From Calycina herbarum (taxonomy: Eukaryota > Ascomycota > Leotiomycetes > Helotiales > Pezizellaceae), in assembly GCA_001414485.1 (NCBI GenBank), contig LLEY01000183.1:52875-116874 (forward strand): 64,000 nt of DNA, given 5' to 3'. Shown piece after piece: positions 34,901-46,797 of the stretch. The notes beneath the pieces were generated by a model. That model saw only the letters and a program-made list of their open reading frames with translations. It did no database searches and was not told where the DNA came from. Position 1 is the stretch's first letter, and each line of letters begins with the position of its first letter. Both the position numbers and the translations under genes were made by a program.

Positions 34901-37900
34901 GGATGAGTTGGATTGGGTGAGGGGAAGGATTTTATGGGTTGGGTTTGGGGGTATATCTTAGATCTGGGATTTTTATGAATAGAGTGAGATGAGACGGGTG
35001 ATGAGGATGTTGGAGAGAGTCCAAGACGGAATAATTCACGATAATCTAGTCTCGATATTTTATGAGATCAAAGTTTCATCTTTACTCCAAACACCGTCCT
35101 CCGTTGCTTTTCCCAGGTGTTCGCTCACTCCCTTACTCTAAAATTTACGGAGGTACTTGATCACCTCATCTTTATCTTTGTTTAGAGTCAAGGCAGGTGG
35201 GATTTCATCGCAACTCCATATTTCATTTACGGTAATGAGGCAGGTTCATGAATCTGAAACTTCCTCAGCTCTGAGGTAGTGAGGTGAAGATTTTTGTTTG
35301 GCCTGAATTATTCGAGCGACGTGACGACACTTTACTGGATGAACTTTACCGGGAGACACCTTGGGAGCCGGCAGTTGAGGACTTTTTTATTGATTTTGAT
35401 TTTTGGGATGACGATTGGGAGTTGGGATGAAAGTGGTCGTGACTCGTGATCTGAGGTTAGTCTGGAGAGGCTGGATGTCAATTGAAGTGTCAGAGAGTGA
35501 CAAGTTGGAATTCATTAGTTAGTGAAGCACCAGTGTCAAGTTGTCAAATCCAAAATCGGTTGGCCCTAGAGAATCTCGGTCCTCCGAAAAGGCCGGTCGA
35601 CTCCCAGCGGGACGGGGCCGAATAATCGGTGATGTGGCTTGGCCCCTTTTTAAAGGGCATCTAAAATCGTTCAAAGAACCATCAACACCAATTGAGTGCC
35701 ATGCAACATCTCAAAAAAGAAAAAAAAACTATTGAGTCGAGAGAGGACTCTCGGGTGCAACATCTCGTATTCAACGGACTCCGTAAAGTGCCGTGGAACA
35801 AAGAGAGGGGTTCGTTCTTTGAAACATGATTCTTCTAGAATTCTAGAATTTTTTGGAAACTCCTTGTCTTTGATTCACCCCTCTCGTCGTGAAGATTGCA
35901 CAATTGAGGTGTGGGTAGGATGAGAAATATATTTAGAACTTTTTTTGGTTTTGGGCGGTTGGCGTGGTGGTCTTTGTTCGACGAGGCGACGCCACCTATT
36001 CCACACACGATTTTTCCAAGGCGGTTAGTGGGATGTAAGGTCGCGGGGTGCGAGAGTGATCTGCATTCTTCAATTGTGCAGAATCACTGCAGATGCAGAT
36101 TCAACCACATGGTCAGGAAATCCTCGGCCACCGAGACTCGATGAGGAAGTTGTGCTGTGGTTTCGTGAGGAGCTTTGGCTTTTTGTGTCTGAATTGTTTG
36201 GTGGTTATGTAGATCGCTTGGATCTTGCTGGTGATGTGCAATTGAAAAGACCAGGAGGGCGTTAGCACCTTGGCGATAGAGCGAATCGCTTTGATATTTG
36301 GGGACGAGATTGATAGCCAAGATTGATATTGGCATCGGTTAGAGAATGAAGAAAGATGTTGCAAAATACTTTATCCATGAGGCTGTGAAAATATGAAAAA
36401 GGTGTGACCATGACCGCGTGGTGCGATTTGAGAGGGCAGGTAAGTGGACGGTATATTTTTCCATTCTAGATCTGGCCAGAATTCAATGATTTTGTATTGT
36501 TTGGTGGCTGCTGACAAGTCACCTCTTATTTATTTTTCCAGAAAACCAGCAGGGGCTTCGGCATAACATTTGCATAAGGAAAAGTGCCAACCAGATTGAG
36601 AAGGTTGATCGCTTGCGCGTCGATATGTCGATCTTTCCACGCATATCAAGTGGCAATTACACATCTCAATTGCACTCTCTTTCATCATATTCTGGTCGGA
36701 ATGTTAGATGGAGAAGGCATTTCAATGAAGTGATTCCCAACTTCCGAACTCTGGTCGTCTGTTCCTCCCCCCTCTCTTCTCCTGGTGCAACTCCCGTCTC
36801 TTCAATCTCATCCCAGAAGTGGAGAAGGGAGCCACGGGAGCTTAGACCCGATTTGCAAATCGGGGGCTCAGTGTGGAGACGAAATGAAATGAGGTGGAAG
36901 CACTCTCAAACGTGCGACAGGCCTCAAAAGGGGATGATTGGATCGGCTGTGAGGGGAAACAGGGGCCGCAAATAGGGGTGCGGACTTTGTGTGGTGTCTC
37001 ACGCGGAAAAATTGCTTCTTTAGGGCGAGGAGGATCCTGGTCCCCCCCCCTCCATCAATGCCGCCATGGTCGAGGAAGCTGTTTTTCCTTGTCAGGCACA
37101 TCAGGATGTAAGATGCACCAGATGTGATGTGATGGGATGGGAACAAATCAGGATACGAGCTGGGGTTGGAAGCGAAGAGCCTCGAGATTGCGAGATGAGA
37201 AACAACTTCAAACATTGGGAGTGGTAAACATCGTGACATTTGTTTCAATGAAATTCCAACATTCTGTGTGACTTTGCCATGCTGGCTATTCTAACAATGG
37301 ATGATGGTCTTTGAGCGGATGTGTGCTTGGGTGGAGGCCACAGCCCTTTTATCGATTGCCCTCTCTATTTTTCCGGGGGACATGCGGCTAAGAAGGAAAG
37401 AGGAGCCAACCAGCAAGATTTACTCTAAATTTGATTATCTGCATGCTGCTTTGCCCCAATTCATCATGCAAACACTCTGTAAGTAAGTATTTTTCGATGG
37501 TAAATATATATTGAGGGTGTTGCTTCGCCCACGTACAAAACAGGAGAAGGGAGAAAACAATTGCAAATGCAAAGAACTCCTTAGAAAGAAGAATACGACC
37601 GGAAAGATTTGCGAAAAGAAATGCGTGCGATGGCTTTGCTCTCATTTCGATACCGAAGCTGATCTCAAAGGCTAGAGCGCGCGGCCATTTCCAAACTACA
37701 GGCAATGGTCATCAGCGGCTGCACATCAACAGGAACCGCCCAGGAACAATCGATGGAAGCCAACGTGTAATCGATTTGCTGACTCCATTACCACCCAACC
37801 TTACCTAACCAACCCTGCCTGGCCTGGGAGGGAGAAGAAGAACCTCATTTCCTGTTGATTTTCTAGCCTGTGCCCTAACTTCGCGCCCGAGCCCCGGATA

Positions 37901-39152
37901 TTTAGTGAAGGCTACCAATACCAAGGCCTGTTGTACGAGAACGATCCGCCTCCCGCGCTCTGATTGACAGGCCCGTGGTAAAAGCGGTCGAAAATAGAGG
38001 GGGAAACGCTGAAGGACGACCGACGCTTCTTGACTCGCTTATCTGACCAACGGAAAGGGCCCGTTTTGTGGCCTTGAAATAACAGAAAGGAAGCTGGTTT
38101 GGCTCATTTGGCTCATTTTGGGGGGTGAAAGACAATCTTTCAAGGTGGCACCCCTTGCACCTTGTACTCGCACCTACATGGCTAAAGTTGGCTAAAATAA
38201 AACAACGGGTGCATTTTGGCAGCCAGAGGCTACGCTAGTCCCAAGTTTGACAGAATGACAAGGCCCCCTTGCCGGTATTACAGTGGAACTTCAAGAAAGG
38301 GCGGCATGGCGGGAGAAAGCGAAGTCAAGCCCTGAGTGCCCTGTCTGGCCTGCCATCTGGCGCTCCGCTCTTGCACCTGCACCCTCTCTGTTCTGTCTCT
38401 CCCACAGTCTTTCCCAGGCCAGGCATAGGCTCTTGCTCGGTCCCTCACTCATCTCACTGATCTCTTCCTCCTCATCGCCACTTCTTCCACCCTTCTCGCC
38501 CTCCTCCTCCACCTCATCCCTCTCCTCGTCGCCCTCTCCATCGCAAATCCACCACAGATTCGATCGTGCAGCGTGCTCGCACGACTAGAATCGCCAACAC
38601 GGAGCAGAGAAGAGCCTCGGGAGGCAGTTGGAGAATGGTTGCGAGTCCATGATCGATAACCACCACGTTGACCAGAATCCACACCAAAACGAACCACCAA
38701 CCCGCTCGACGACTTTTCGTCACCACACTCATTTGAGGCGCTTCTGTTAGATATTTACGATCGATACAATAATCCTAAAGTGAGTAGGACAATCATTCCA
38801 CCTCGAAATTCGGACGAGAAACACGATGTTTGGAGGCCAAGGTCGCGCGTATCGGTCGTTCGGAGGCAGCCCAGGCAGTTGGGCCATCGTGTGGATCATT
38901 CATGCCAACCACAATTATGGCCAGCGTAATGACGACAATGACTGACAAACTCGATAGACACACTCGTTGACATTTTGTCAAGTACACTCGTTAATACCAA
39001 TTTGCCCTGACAGTCAGTTTGTTGTTGGCCGGAGGGGACGGGAGATTGGTGTCGTGTTGCTGACTCCCAATTTAGATCTCAAATCTTCTTTTCGTCCAAA
39101 CTTCTTCGCCATTCACCACCCGACCTCACACGAATTTTAAATAGAATACACG

Positions 39153-42100
39153 ATGCATACTTCATCACTTCTGTTGGCCTCGGTCGTGGTCCTGTCGACG
39201 CTGGCGAGTGCGGAGGTGGAAAGACCAAAGTTTTATTTTCCGCGACAGATAAAACGCGCAGTGAACACGACGGTAACCTCGACACCACAAGTAGAGACAT
39301 CGCAAGAACCGGCAAATGCACCAACCACACCATTCTCTCAAGCGTCGTTGTTTTCATCTCGTTCATTATCGGAAATATTAGGACATGGAAGCAGTCAAAA
39401 GAGGGATATAGATTCAAGACAAGCAGGGTCAACAGGCTCACCGAACGATGATCGGACGAATCCTATACAACCCACGAGATCAAGTTCATCCACAGAGGCA
39501 GCTTCAAGTTCGAGCTCAAGATTCAGTCCAAGCAGATCAAGTTCAAGCAGGGATGATACAGATACAGCTACGACAATAATCATTTCAAATACTGTAACCG
39601 TTTCTCCATCGACATCGTCTCCATCAACATCCTCGCCTTCACAGGTGTCGAGCCCAAGCTTAGGAACATCAACAAGTCAGAGCAGCGTTGGATCAACCGG
39701 GTCTCCTCCGTCCGTTGTCGTTTCGCCAACTGCTTCGTCGAAGACCTCGATTGCCCCAGTATCAACAGAATCTCCATCAAAGGCACCAAGTTCTGTTGTA
39801 AGCGACAAAAACACTGTAGCATCAACTGGAAGCGTTCCATCCGTAATTGTTTCACCAACTGCTTCATCGGCAAGCTCAATTGTCGTTCCCACGTCTATTG
39901 CTTCGTCAAATGCTGGATCAACCGGGTCGTCTCCATCAGTAATTATTCCACCTACCTCAGCAAAAACTAGTTCTGCCGTGGTTCCTACTAGCGCAACGGA
40001 AGCTAGGTCAACTGGATCAGCTCCTTCTGTAATTGTTTTACCGACCGCTTCCTCGGCCAGTTCTGTCGTCGTTCCCACATCGATCGCTTCCGTGAATGCC
40101 GGATCAACTGGAGGAATCCCAACCTCAATTATTGCTCCAACCATCACATCTTCATTGCCAAAGGAAGCTCCTAGCGCCAGCTCATCAACTTCAGGAATCT
40201 TGCTTGCCCCAGGTGGAGTTATTTCATCCTCCAGCATTGTCTCTGTTCCAACAAGTAACCCTCGACTCTCAACACCGTCCGAATCGGTTACTAGCGTTGC
40301 TGATTCTCTCAGCGCTGGAGTTACTGGGCCTTCAACCGCACCAACAGTCGGGATCTCTGCATCTCAATCGCCAATTGGAAACTCGGTCTCAAGCGGAATT
40401 GCAACATCTGTTGGAACGGCTGGAAGCGTCGTCCCTACGACTACTCCTGCAGGAATTCTTCCACCAATTTCGTCTGTTCTCAGCAGCATTGTTTCTCAAG
40501 GAACTAGCGTAGTTAACACAGTTACTAGCGCTGCTGGAACCGCCGTCTCGCCAATTTCATCTGTTGTTAGCAGCGCAATTAGCGAGGTCGTCCCAACTTC
40601 GGTTGCTCCTGCTAGCAGCGTCATTTCGCAGGCCACTAGTGAGATCATTCCTACATCGGTCGCCCCAGTTAGCAGTGTTGTCTCCCAGGCCACTAGCGAG
40701 GTTATTCCAACCTCAGTTCAATCGATCGTCCCAACCTCCGTTGTTAGCGTTCCGACTTCTGAGGGTATCACTGGTCCTGCGTCCACCGGAACTCCAGTTT
40801 CCACCGCAATCTCAACAAATGTTCCTGTCCCTGTCTCTTCAGAGGTACCAACCACAGCAATCTCGACTCCTTTGGCCAGCATTGTGTCCAGTGTTCTTTC
40901 AACACCAATCAGCTTGACTAGCGATATCTCGGTGACCATTCCAACAAGTGCACCAAGCACAGTCCAAACGACAGCACCAAGTGTCACTATTCCAACCAGT
41001 GTAAACCCTACATCTGAGATTTCTACGGCGAATCCAACAGGTGCACCAAGCACCGTTCAAACGAGCGCACCTTCAACTGAGGTTCCTACTTCGATTCCTT
41101 CGACTGTGCAAACAAGTGCTCCTTCAACTGTTCAAACCAGCATTCCCACAAGTGTTGAAACTAGTGTACCAACAAACCCTTCGACTGTTCAAACCAGTAT
41201 TCCAACAAGCGTCCAAACTTCTGCTCCAACGACTGTTCAAACGTCCATTCCAACGACTTCACCAACTGGCATTTCTACCGGGATCACCACGACTCTACCA
41301 TCTAGTACAAATGTTCCGACAACCACCGATGGAAGCGTCACTTCGAAGCCAACAACTCAAATCACATCTCAAACAACTGGAATTTCTACTGCCGATTCAA
41401 GCGCTACATCAAACACAAACACTGCTTCATCTACAGCCTCAACGGCAAGCAGCGTACAAACATCTGCTCCTTCAAGCTCAATTTCGACCGATATTTCCAC
41501 AGCGCCACCTACCTCGCAAACAAGTGCTTCAACTCTTCTCACCGTTCCAACCACCAATGATACCCTTCCAACCGCTACTCCTACTTCCTCGCAAGCTGGT
41601 CAAACTTCCGTTCTGCCATCTACTTCAGCTATTCCAACTTCAGCTCCTCCTGCATCATCATCGGCACCTCCATCTTCCCTCCCTCTCTCTTCCGCGGCTC
41701 CTTCCACCTCGGTCTCAGCTCCTCAAACTGTTCTGCCAACAGCAACCGACACCTTAACATCTATGTGGTTACCAAGCACTTTGATTGCAGCTCCATCTTC
41801 TACCACAAGCAGCTCTGGTGTATCTTTCACTCCTCAACCAACTGGTATCCCCAGTGCATTGCCAAAGGTCATCCAAAACCCAATGCAGCCATCAATTCCA
41901 GATGGATCTTCCAAGGTCCAACTTGGTTTCATGTTCCCATTGAACTATGGATTCGTTGTTGCCAACCCAATGTCTTCAGCACAAATCTTCCAATTCCTTC
42001 CAAAGGGTATTGCAGATGGATTAGGATTGAGACCTGAGCAGGTTACATTGACAAGTCTTGGTCCTCTCGATACCACAAGCCAAATGGGTTTCATTACCAC

Positions 42101-42698
42101 ATTGGCGTATGCGTATATCCCAACCAGCATGGTCAACACTCTTCGTTTGGATCTCCTCATCCCAACTGCACCACTCTACCGCAACGATGATGCTAGTGTT
42201 CAAACTTTGGTCAACTACATCAACCCAGCAATTCCAATCACTCCTGGTGCAACCTTGGATGGATCTTCTACTGGAAGTGGAAGTGGCTCATCTCCATCAT
42301 CCAGCAACGCTGCCGGAAACAACGGTGTCTTCAACAGCAATGACCAAAACCAATCTTCCTCCGTCAAGGGAACTACCGTTGGTATCGCAATGGCTGCTAT
42401 TGGGGGTTCTGCTGCTTATGGTGCTGCCATGTTCTTGATTGCACGAAGATACAAGAAGCGCAAGCAAAGCCACCGTCGATCAAACTCACTTATGAGCCCA
42501 TCTGAGATGAGACAATCCGGTAGCCCAGCTCTCATGGGTGGTGCTAATGCTTTCATGTCTGGTGGACGACTCTCTCCTGGAGGAACGACGATTAATGATA
42601 GAAACAGTCGAGGAAGTGGAAGAAGTGCAGGGAACTCGGCGCGAACGCAACAGATCTCGGCTCCCATGATGGCGGAGAACTCTCTCGGCTGGAACTGA
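39153..42698 (+). CDS. MSB2: Signalling mucin Msb2, MAPK-pathway sensor
   Basis: Cell-surface sensor of the Cdc42-Ste11-Ste7-Kss1/Pmk1 type pathway that governs filamentous and invasive growth in fungi. Single exon, 1181 residues. A signal peptide covers about residues 1-20. A very long Ser/Thr/Pro mucin region follows (about 30-890), built from several imperfect repeat types and expected to be heavily O-mannosylated. Then comes the conserved extracellular segment beginning KVQLGFMFPLNYGFVV and containing IFQFLPKGIA, TTSQMGFITTLAYAYIP and DASVQTL. One transmembrane helix lies at about 1075-1097, and a basic 84-residue cytoplasmic tail opens RRYKKRKQ. This layout (mucin, HKR11-MSB2 domain, TM, short tail) is that of filamentous-fungal Msb2. 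In the family, cleavage sheds the mucin part. It stands isolated between two gene deserts. Start is the first ATG, directly giving the signal peptide. Confidence 0.92.
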   Translation: MHTSSLLLASVVVLSTLASAEVERPKFYFPRQIKRAVNTTVTSTPQVETSQEPANAPTTPFSQASLFSSRSLSEILGHGSSQKRDIDSRQAGSTGSPNDDRTNPIQPTRSSSSTEAASSSSSRFSPSRSSSSRDDTDTATTIIISNTVTVSPSTSSPSTSSPSQVSSPSLGTSTSQSSVGSTGSPPSVVVSPTASSKTSIAPVSTESPSKAPSSVVSDKNTVASTGSVPSVIVSPTASSASSIVVPTSIASSNAGSTGSSPSVIIPPTSAKTSSAVVPTSATEARSTGSAPSVIVLPTASSASSVVVPTSIASVNAGSTGGIPTSIIAPTITSSLPKEAPSASSSTSGILLAPGGVISSSSIVSVPTSNPRLSTPSESVTSVADSLSAGVTGPSTAPTVGISASQSPIGNSVSSGIATSVGTAGSVVPTTTPAGILPPISSVLSSIVSQGTSVVNTVTSAAGTAVSPISSVVSSAISEVVPTSVAPASSVISQATSEIIPTSVAPVSSVVSQATSEVIPTSVQSIVPTSVVSVPTSEGITGPASTGTPVSTAISTNVPVPVSSEVPTTAISTPLASIVSSVLSTPISLTSDISVTIPTSAPSTVQTTAPSVTIPTSVNPTSEISTANPTGAPSTVQTSAPSTEVPTSIPSTVQTSAPSTVQTSIPTSVETSVPTNPSTVQTSIPTSVQTSAPTTVQTSIPTTSPTGISTGITTTLPSSTNVPTTTDGSVTSKPTTQITSQTTGISTADSSATSNTNTASSTASTASSVQTSAPSSSISTDISTAPPTSQTSASTLLTVPTTNDTLPTATPTSSQAGQTSVLPSTSAIPTSAPPASSSAPPSSLPLSSAAPSTSVSAPQTVLPTATDTLTSMWLPSTLIAAPSSTTSSSGVSFTPQPTGIPSALPKVIQNPMQPSIPDGSSKVQLGFMFPLNYGFVVANPMSSAQIFQFLPKGIADGLGLRPEQVTLTSLGPLDTTSQMGFITTLAYAYIPTSMVNTLRLDLLIPTAPLYRNDDASVQTLVNYINPAIPITPGATLDGSSTGSGSGSSPSSSNAAGNNGVFNSNDQNQSSSVKGTTVGIAMAAIGGSAAYGAAMFLIARRYKKRKQSHRRSNSLMSPSEMRQSGSPALMGGANAFMSGGRLSPGGTTINDRNSRGSGRSAGNSARTQQISAPMMAENSLGWN
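39690..40140 (+). repeat. Coding repeats in MSB2, STGS-PSVIV-PTASS type
   Basis: Five imperfect units, each opening with a STGS/STGG tetrapeptide followed by PSVIV or a variant and PTASS, encode about 30-45 residues each. DNA units are similar enough for slippage or recombination to change copy number. Confidence 0.7.
41040..41260 (+). repeat. Coding repeats in MSB2, PSTVQTS type
   Basis: Short tandem units of the PSTVQTSxPT kind follow one another, with AAAC-type codons for Gln-Thr reused. A related Ser/Thr-rich array of SQATSEVIPTS type lies before it (about 40545-40735). Confidence 0.65.
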
Positions 42699-43893
42699 AC
42701 ACCCCACTAATTCCTGTCCCCGTTACATTTTCTCGCATTTTATACCCGCATCAGCCCTCGATCTCATCAAAAATTCATCCACCTTCCTGTACTATACCAC
42801 TCATCGCATCCGAAGCTGCATATTTTCTCTCCCCCACGCGGAGCATACAGAGCTCCCCCAAAATCTTTTTTCTTCTTGTCTTTAAATCTTCATCTGGCGC
42901 CGGGGCCGCCATTAATACCCCCCTCTTGTTATCGTTAAGGGATCTCGTCTGCCACACATTTTTGGCCTTGGCCCTGATTCAGAGGTTTATTATTTGAATT
43001 TTGCGGTGGGGAATATAGAAGTTTGTAGTCGGGGGAGATGAGCTGGAAATGATGTCGATGTGTGAAGAATTGGACTGAGGCTCCAAAATATAAGAAGGAT
43101 AAAACTGAAGATGGGAGATGAAAGGTCTGGTTTGCAGGGGATGAAAAGGCCCTTTTTTGTGTACATTTATGATTCCCCATGAATGAGGATTTTTTCCCTT
43201 ACTCTATTTTATACCTTTTGGCACTTTTTACTTTTTTCCCCTCATGTTTCGTTACAGATAAAAAAAATAAAAAGAGTAAAGATATTTATGAGGAGTCTGT
43301 GTGGTGAGTGTGAGGTGACGGTGGTAGTGGGTATGTGTGTGGTTTAATGATGTTGATGGGTGGAGGCTTGTTGTGAATTTAGGCATGTGTGTGATGAAGG
43401 GAGGGTGATGTGATGTATATGCAAAAAGATCGTGTTTGATCTATAGTTATTTTTAATAATTTGTTTCTTCTTTTTGCATTTTCTGGTTTTGATCTTGCTT
43501 CCTCTTTCTTTCTTTTTGCTATCTCGTGTCCCTTTTGATTTGATTTTGATTTATTGCGCCTTGGTGCTCTTTTGTTGTTTCAAGGTAGGTAGGTAGGTGT
43601 TGCTATCCTCACGGGTTGGGAGGGTGGTCGACCGAGACTTTGACAAGGTGAAGGAAGGGGAGAGTTACCCTGTACCTGAGTATAGTAGTCAGGTCATGAG
43701 AATGAGAATGAGGGGCTTTTTGGAAGGTGGTGTTTTCACTTAATTATCAAGGTGTTAGATTATTTTCGTCGGTTTCTCTCCACACTTGATTCCAGAAGTC
43801 TTCCAAGCATTCATGGGTGCGGCTGCTGATCCTAGGGAGAGAGTTGTGTGGTTCTCTGCTTGGCCCTTTTTCTGGAGGGGGCTTGTGAGGGTT

Positions 43894-43935
43894 GTGGCTT
43901 GTGGCTTATGGCTTGTGGCTTGTGGCTTGTGGCTT
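43894..43935 (+). repeat. 7-bp tandem repeat (GTGGCTT)6
   Basis: Six consecutive copies of GTGGCTT, the third with one change (ATGGCTT). Simple microsatellite-like repeat with no gene context. Confidence 0.85.
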
Positions 43936-45387
43936 GTTAGGGAGGAAGGGAGGAAGGGAGTAATCGAGAAGGTGAGTTGTGTTCTTGGGGGGTGGGGAGT
44001 TGTTGTCGATTTGGATACTTGCGTTTGTTTGGGGAGCAGGCTGGTTTGGAAGAATGGGAACGAAGTCGGTGTAGCTGCTACTTCTTGTTCTGTGGGATGG
44101 TTTTGATGCTGGACGTTTTTCTCTCTCCGGACTGGGGGATCATTGATTCGTTCTTGGATTTGTTTGGCTTCGTAGTTGGGGAATGAGTCTGTATTTGGGA
44201 TCTTTGGGTTGATAATGTGGTCTCTTGGATATGGCAAAACTGTGATGATGCGGTATGCCGACAAGTTTTGAGCAACAGTTTTGAATGAGAATTGATGGCA
44301 ATTTACGACTTTTTTATGGTACTTGAGGGGAGGGTGTGTCAGTCACGAATCAATGCGAGTTATTCGAGTAGAGGATTATCATCATCATGAGTAAGGCAAA
44401 GTATAAAAATGTGAATTGGAATACTGGGGAAGTTCAAGTTCGCCGAAACATGAAGACCTTGTTGCTGCTTTCAGGACTGCTGGCGAAGATATGCAAGGAC
44501 ATGAAAGTTCGAGCTCAGAGTTCAGCGCTATTACTGGACTGGATTTGTCGAGATTAAGAGTTTTGTAAGAGAGGAGTGTGGCGGCTGTGATTCTCGGTGG
44601 GATTTGGCGTCGAAAGTTTTGTTGCTGTCGATTCGTGGGCTTGCGTTCGCGTAGTTAGTAATTGAAGGCGGGGAAGAGCGAGGGGGGCAGCGAAGGTTCC
44701 TCGATGGGGATACCCTTAGCGAACTTAACGACTTGCTGTTTACACGGGAAGGAGCAGAAATGAAATGTTGGAAATGTGCAATGAGCTTAACATTCAAAGA
44801 GCTATTTAGGCTGGCTACTTATAGCCAAAAGGGACGCTAGCAGCGCCAAGAGACTAGCTAAGCGAGTAGGCATGTGACCAGCAAGCAAGAGACTATTCAC
44901 TCTTGCAATATGAAAGTTTACAATTCTGAATGTGGCTTGATGGTTGGAAAGAAAGAGGGGCGGCGAAGAAGGTTTTCTACGCGGGGAATGGAGATGGGTG
45001 CCTAGAAAGTGTTGGAGCTGGGCTTAAGTTTAGTTTAGGTCTTTAGACGAGGATAATATTGCAGGGGGGTAGGATGGGATAGAGGGGTAGTGGTATGTAC
45101 TTGTGGCTTCTTTGGGGGGACTTTCCGGTGTGAGATTCTTCTTAACCTTATCAGTACTTTTCGCTTAAAGTACTTGGAATGTTTGACCTATAAAATGGAA
45201 GCGAGCAGGTTTCAAGAAAGCAGAGGAAACACGCACACCAACCCATCAGGAGAGTCTGGGCAGTTTCTTAAGCAACGGTAGATTCTCTTAAGTATGTTTC
45301 AAAAGCGAGTCCTGTTGAATAATCTTAACATATCACTTGATGAAAGAGACCCAGGAACTAAACTTTGCTTTAATCGAAAGACAAGGA

Positions 45388-45417
45388 TCGATAGTAGGAA
45401 TATATTCGACAGTAAAA
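45388..45417 (+). repeat. Dispersed TTCGACAG motif, copy 3
   Basis: Clearest copy: TCGATAGTAGG, then ATATTCGACAGTAAAAC, 13-base spacing. Confidence 0.45.
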
Positions 45418-46563
45418 CTTCGTAACTAAAAGTAAGGAGGAAAGGTTAAGAACCCAGCGAGTGTTTCCGAGTGCTTGGGTATTTTTGAAGGCCAGGGTCA
45501 AGGTATCAGCAAGTAATTTTAGACAGGGAGCGTGTTTATATTGATACAACCTTGAAATCTCCCTGCGCCTTCTTCCTGCTGGTTGAATGCATGCATCATA
45601 ACTGGGCCTCGTGTGGGACTTTGGGTGAAGTTATTACAAGATGTGACATTGTGATATGTAGAGGTGAGAATTGATTTTGGGACAGTCTGATAGTTCTCTC
45701 TTTCAAATAATGGGATCGACCTTTTTCTCTCTTCTCCTTGGTGTTGATGAGATCCCTTTACATTGTTTCTGTGGAGTAAAGAAGTTCGTCGTATTTTAAG
45801 AAGGTGAATAGATACTCAAAGAATATGGAGTTGTGGAACAATATCCAACTCCTCGTGATGTACTAAAAAGAAACTGGATGGCTTCAAAATATAATACCAC
45901 ATCAGAATGCATTGAGGAGGCCTAAATTATAAAAACCACTCGTAATATTTCCTGAGGTTGAATATAAAAATATCTTCAAACTCATGACAACCAAGTCAAC
46001 ATCGTACAGTCATCTCCACTGGCTCCCGTCACTGTGCTCGAGACTTCTCAGATAGTTTAAAGGAAGACTTGACTACAAAGACGAAATTAGCCACGTGCTC
46101 TTAGGCTGCCAGAACCTTCAGGCTTTAAATAATGAAGCTTGTTTTAGTAAACTTCTTACTCTTCGTTGTAGTTAGTTGTTGTCGAATTCTTTCTCATTGT
46201 CGATTCATCTACCGCCATTCGCTTATAAAGAGGAGGTATTGGGGGGTTAGAAATGAGAATATAGTGAATACATTCTTGGGAATGGTAAACCTAGGAATTA
46301 CCGTTAGATCTGACGGCAAATTCCTTACCGAGGAACAAATGAGCGTTGTAACGTCTTTGTCACAGGCTATATGCTGTCTAATCTGTAGAACGACTAAATC
46401 AAGCTATTCAACTTTCCCAGTCAATAAAGCGTCGAATGAGTAGTCACGTATGAAATTGGTAGAAATGGTGTTGGGGTTCGCTTTGGCAACAACTCATTGC
46501 CCAATTCACCCCCTATTTTAGAGCTAAATAAGTAGAACTTAGACATCAAATCAAAACCATTAA

Positions 46564-46797
46564 GCTCGATTAGTCCAGTGGTTAAGACGCTAGAAGATAT
46601 TGCCTCTACTTAATTTCCCTCCTCGTTTACGAGGCTGTCCCCCCTATTGCGACGACATCCCAAATTGGCCGATCCTCAGGATCCTTGCCGGGAAGTCCTC
46701 AATTATTATACGGGTGTTATGGTAAACTTGATAGTTAGGTGGCTTACACTAAAATATCAAAATTCTAGAAGCCTCAGTTCGATTCTGAGATCGAGCA
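46564..46797 (+). tRNA. Split tRNA-like sequence with a long insert in the anticodon region
   Basis: The ends form tRNA parts. The acceptor stem GCTCGAT (46564-46570) pairs perfectly with ATCGAGC (46790-46796). An A box TAGTCCAGTGG and a T arm CTCAG-TTCGATT-CTGAG follow the usual spacing, and anticodon-stem halves CTAGA (46590-46594) and TCTAG (46764-46768) match. About 169 bases lie between those halves, far more than a normal tRNA intron. Just inside, GATATT and AATATC can extend the stem with a bulge. No U33 falls in the expected place, so the anticodon cannot be read. A run of T follows at 46805-46810. It could be a tRNA pseudogene, a tRNA with an inserted sequence, or a tRNA-derived SINE. 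Confidence 0.4.

Larger units (their letters stand above)
30135..39152. other. 9-kb gene desert upstream of MSB2
   Basis: No convincing gene on either strand. ORFs are under 140 codons, of low complexity or lacking family signals. The left half is AT-rich and carries two copies of a dispersed TTCGACAG motif. From about 38340 to 38560 there is a strongly pyrimidine-rich tract, as often seen before fungal transcription starts. Two minus-strand ORFs (38514-38732 and 38793-38987) each hold a hydrophobic segment but could not be joined into a gene. Confidence 0.5.

Noticed and set aside
38283..38588. 101-codon Ser/Pro-rich ORF before MSB2
   Set aside because: It is a translation of the pyrimidine-rich promoter tract; the Ser/Pro/Leu bias follows from CT-rich DNA.
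41041..41757. 238-codon Gln/Leu/Pro-rich ORF inside MSB2
   Set aside because: Out-of-frame reading of the mucin repeats; the MSB2 frame has signal peptide, conserved domain and transmembrane helix.
43755..44264. 169-codon minus-strand ORF
   Set aside because: Contains low-complexity peptide from the GTGGCTT tandem repeat and has no recognisable domain.
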